DNA of 64,000 nucleotides from Agarilytica sp045430285 (GTDB lineage Bacteria > Pseudomonadota > Gammaproteobacteria > Pseudomonadales > Cellvibrionaceae), in assembly GCA_045430285.1 (NCBI GenBank), contig JAILXV010000005.1:1-64000 (forward strand), given 5' to 3'. This document shows, piece by piece, positions 62,986-64,000 of the stretch. The position numbers and the translations under genes were made by a program. A model generated the notes under the pieces. The model searched no databases, was not told the origin of the DNA, and saw only the letters and a program-made list of their open reading frames with translations. Within the stretch, counting starts at the first letter, position 1. Each line of letters begins with the position of its first letter.

Positions 62986-64000
62986 TTACGCTTTTGCGAT
63001 TAAGTTTTCTGATTCAGCAAGCTTCGCATCGGCTTTCTTACGAATAAGCCGCTCCAAATCATCAATAAGGTTATCTTGTTCTAACTTGTCGTTAGGTTCG
63101 CCGTCTACGTACACCAAATTTTTAGGCGTTCCACCAGCCAAACCGATATCCGCTTCTTTCGCCTCACCTGGTCCATTTACGACACAACCAATAACGGCAA
63201 CATCCATGGGGACAGTGATATCTTCAAGGCGTGTTTCGAGCTCATTCATTGTTTTAATCACATCAAAGTTCTGACGCGAACAACTAGGGCATGCAATAAA
63301 GTTAATCCCCTTGCTACGAAGCTTTAAACTTTTGAGAATATCCCAACCGACTTTAATTTCTTCTACCGGATCTGCCGCTAATGAAATGCGAATAGTATCG
63401 CCAATACCATCCATCAATAACATGCCAAGACCAACCGAAGATTTAACTGTTCCAGAACGTAAACCACCCGCTTCGGTAATACCCAAATGTAGTGGTTGTT
63501 CAATTTGCTTGGCAAGCAATCTGTAGGCTTCAACCGCCATAAAGACATCACTTGCCTTTACACTGACTTTGAAGTTTTGAAAATCTAGCTTATCGAGGAT
63601 ATCAACATGGCGTAACGCCGACTCGACCAACGCTGCAGGCGTCGGCTCGCCATATTTCTTTTGGATATCTTTTTCAAGAGAGCCGGCATTGACCCCGATA
63701 CGAATCGGAATATTCAAATCTCGCGCCTTATCCACCACCGCTAAAATACGCTTTTCTCGACCAATATTTCCTGGGTTAATCCGCAGACAATCGACGCCCA
63801 AGTCAGCGACTTTGAGCGCAATGCGGTAATCAAAATGTATATCGGCCACAAGGGGAATCGAGACTTGTTTACGGATCTCACCAAAGGCATCTGCTGCGTC
63901 CATAGAGGGTACTGAAACACGAACGATATCAGCACCGGCGTCCTGAATACGCTGTATTTGAGCAACCGTCGCGGCAACATCGGTGGTTTCCGTATTTGTC
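62986..64000 (-). CDS. ispG: 4-hydroxy-3-methylbut-2-en-1-yl diphosphate synthase, C-terminal part
   Basis: This iron-sulphur enzyme converts MEcPP to HMBPP in the MEP pathway, directly before IspH (gene at 26114). About 338 residues are present; the start lies beyond the right edge. The visible part opens TNTETTDVAATVAQIQ..., then GADIVRVSVPSMDAADAF and NPGNIGREKRI. It ends with the cluster cysteines in ACPSCSR and GCVVNGPGEAKEAD. An internal ATG at 63903 is not the start. Promoter and upstream genes are out of view. Confidence 0.95.
   Translation of the reverse strand, partial: TNTETTDVAATVAQIQRIQDAGADIVRVSVPSMDAADAFGEIRKQVSIPLVADIHFDYRIALKVADLGVDCLRINPGNIGREKRILAVVDKARDLNIPIRIGVNAGSLEKDIQKKYGEPTPAALVESALRHVDILDKLDFQNFKVSVKASDVFMAVEAYRLLAKQIEQPLHLGITEAGGLRSGTVKSSVGLGMLLMDGIGDTIRISLAADPVEEIKVGWDILKSLKLRSKGINFIACPSCSRQNFDVIKTMNELETRLEDITVPMDVAVIGCVVNGPGEAKEADIGLAGGTPKNLVYVDGEPNDKLEQDNLIDDLERLIRKKADAKLAESENLIAKA

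Overview
The window looks like a contiguous piece of a gammaproteobacterial chromosome of about 45-48 % GC, probably from a marine, polymer-degrading member of the Cellvibrionales or a close Pseudomonas relative. The evidence is the Pseudomonas-type gene order clpB-pgeF-rluD-bamD-nadE-pilS-pilR-fimT / minor pilins / ispH-fkpB-lspA-ileS-ribF-murJ, the group bepA-tusA-perM, the group ispG-hisS-yfgM-bamB-der, and secreted enzymes with Pro-Thr linkers and small C-terminal modules. No insertion sequence, prophage, CRISPR array or tRNA was seen.

Layout. 1-1000: 5' end of a 16S rRNA gene on the minus strand with its leader, a boxA and two tandem promoters. 1038-5700: pssA, then the branched-chain amino acid operon ilvI-ilvH-ilvC behind a hairpin-rich leader. 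5796-14400: a DUF4124 protein, clpB with a heat-shock type promoter, a small secreted protein, pgeF, rluD, bamD and nadE. 14544-26085: type IV pilus regulation and assembly: pilS-pilR-fimT on the plus strand facing a six-gene minor pilin/PilY1 operon (fimU-pilV-pilW-pilX-pilY1-pilE) on the minus strand. 26114-33668: ispH, fkpB, lspA, ileS, ribF and murJ. 33904-37362: an OmpA-like protein, a PEP-CTERM-like secreted protein and an extracellular PHB-depolymerase-like esterase. 37684-46880: pyruvate dehydrogenase genes aceE-aceF, an M16 zinc protease, perM and a TusA-family protein. 47136-52013: bepA, a GGDEF/EAL protein and a PlcP/LpxH-like phosphoesterase with a three-unit Pho-box-like repeat directly in front. 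52014-56906: an AT-rich, gene-poor stretch with a second PHB-depolymerase-like esterase and a TonB-dependent receptor, flanked by long inverted repeats. 56907-64000: a voltage-gated-type potassium channel, a SUI1 protein, der, bamB, yfgM, hisS and the 3' part of ispG.

Functional themes. Envelope biogenesis recurs (pssA, bamD, bamB, bepA, lspA, murJ, pgeF, yfgM), with twitching-motility pili and central metabolism. The accessory part is the two esterases, the receptor, the sorting-tagged protein and the phosphoesterase. The most distinctive observation is the Pho-box-like repeat at 51033-51065 in front of the PlcP-like gene, which suggests phosphate-starvation lipid remodelling. Others are the apparent inversion of the fimU-pilE block relative to Pseudomonas aeruginosa, paired inverted repeats sharing a 10-base word upstream of the TonB receptor, and two esterases sharing a short C-terminal module.
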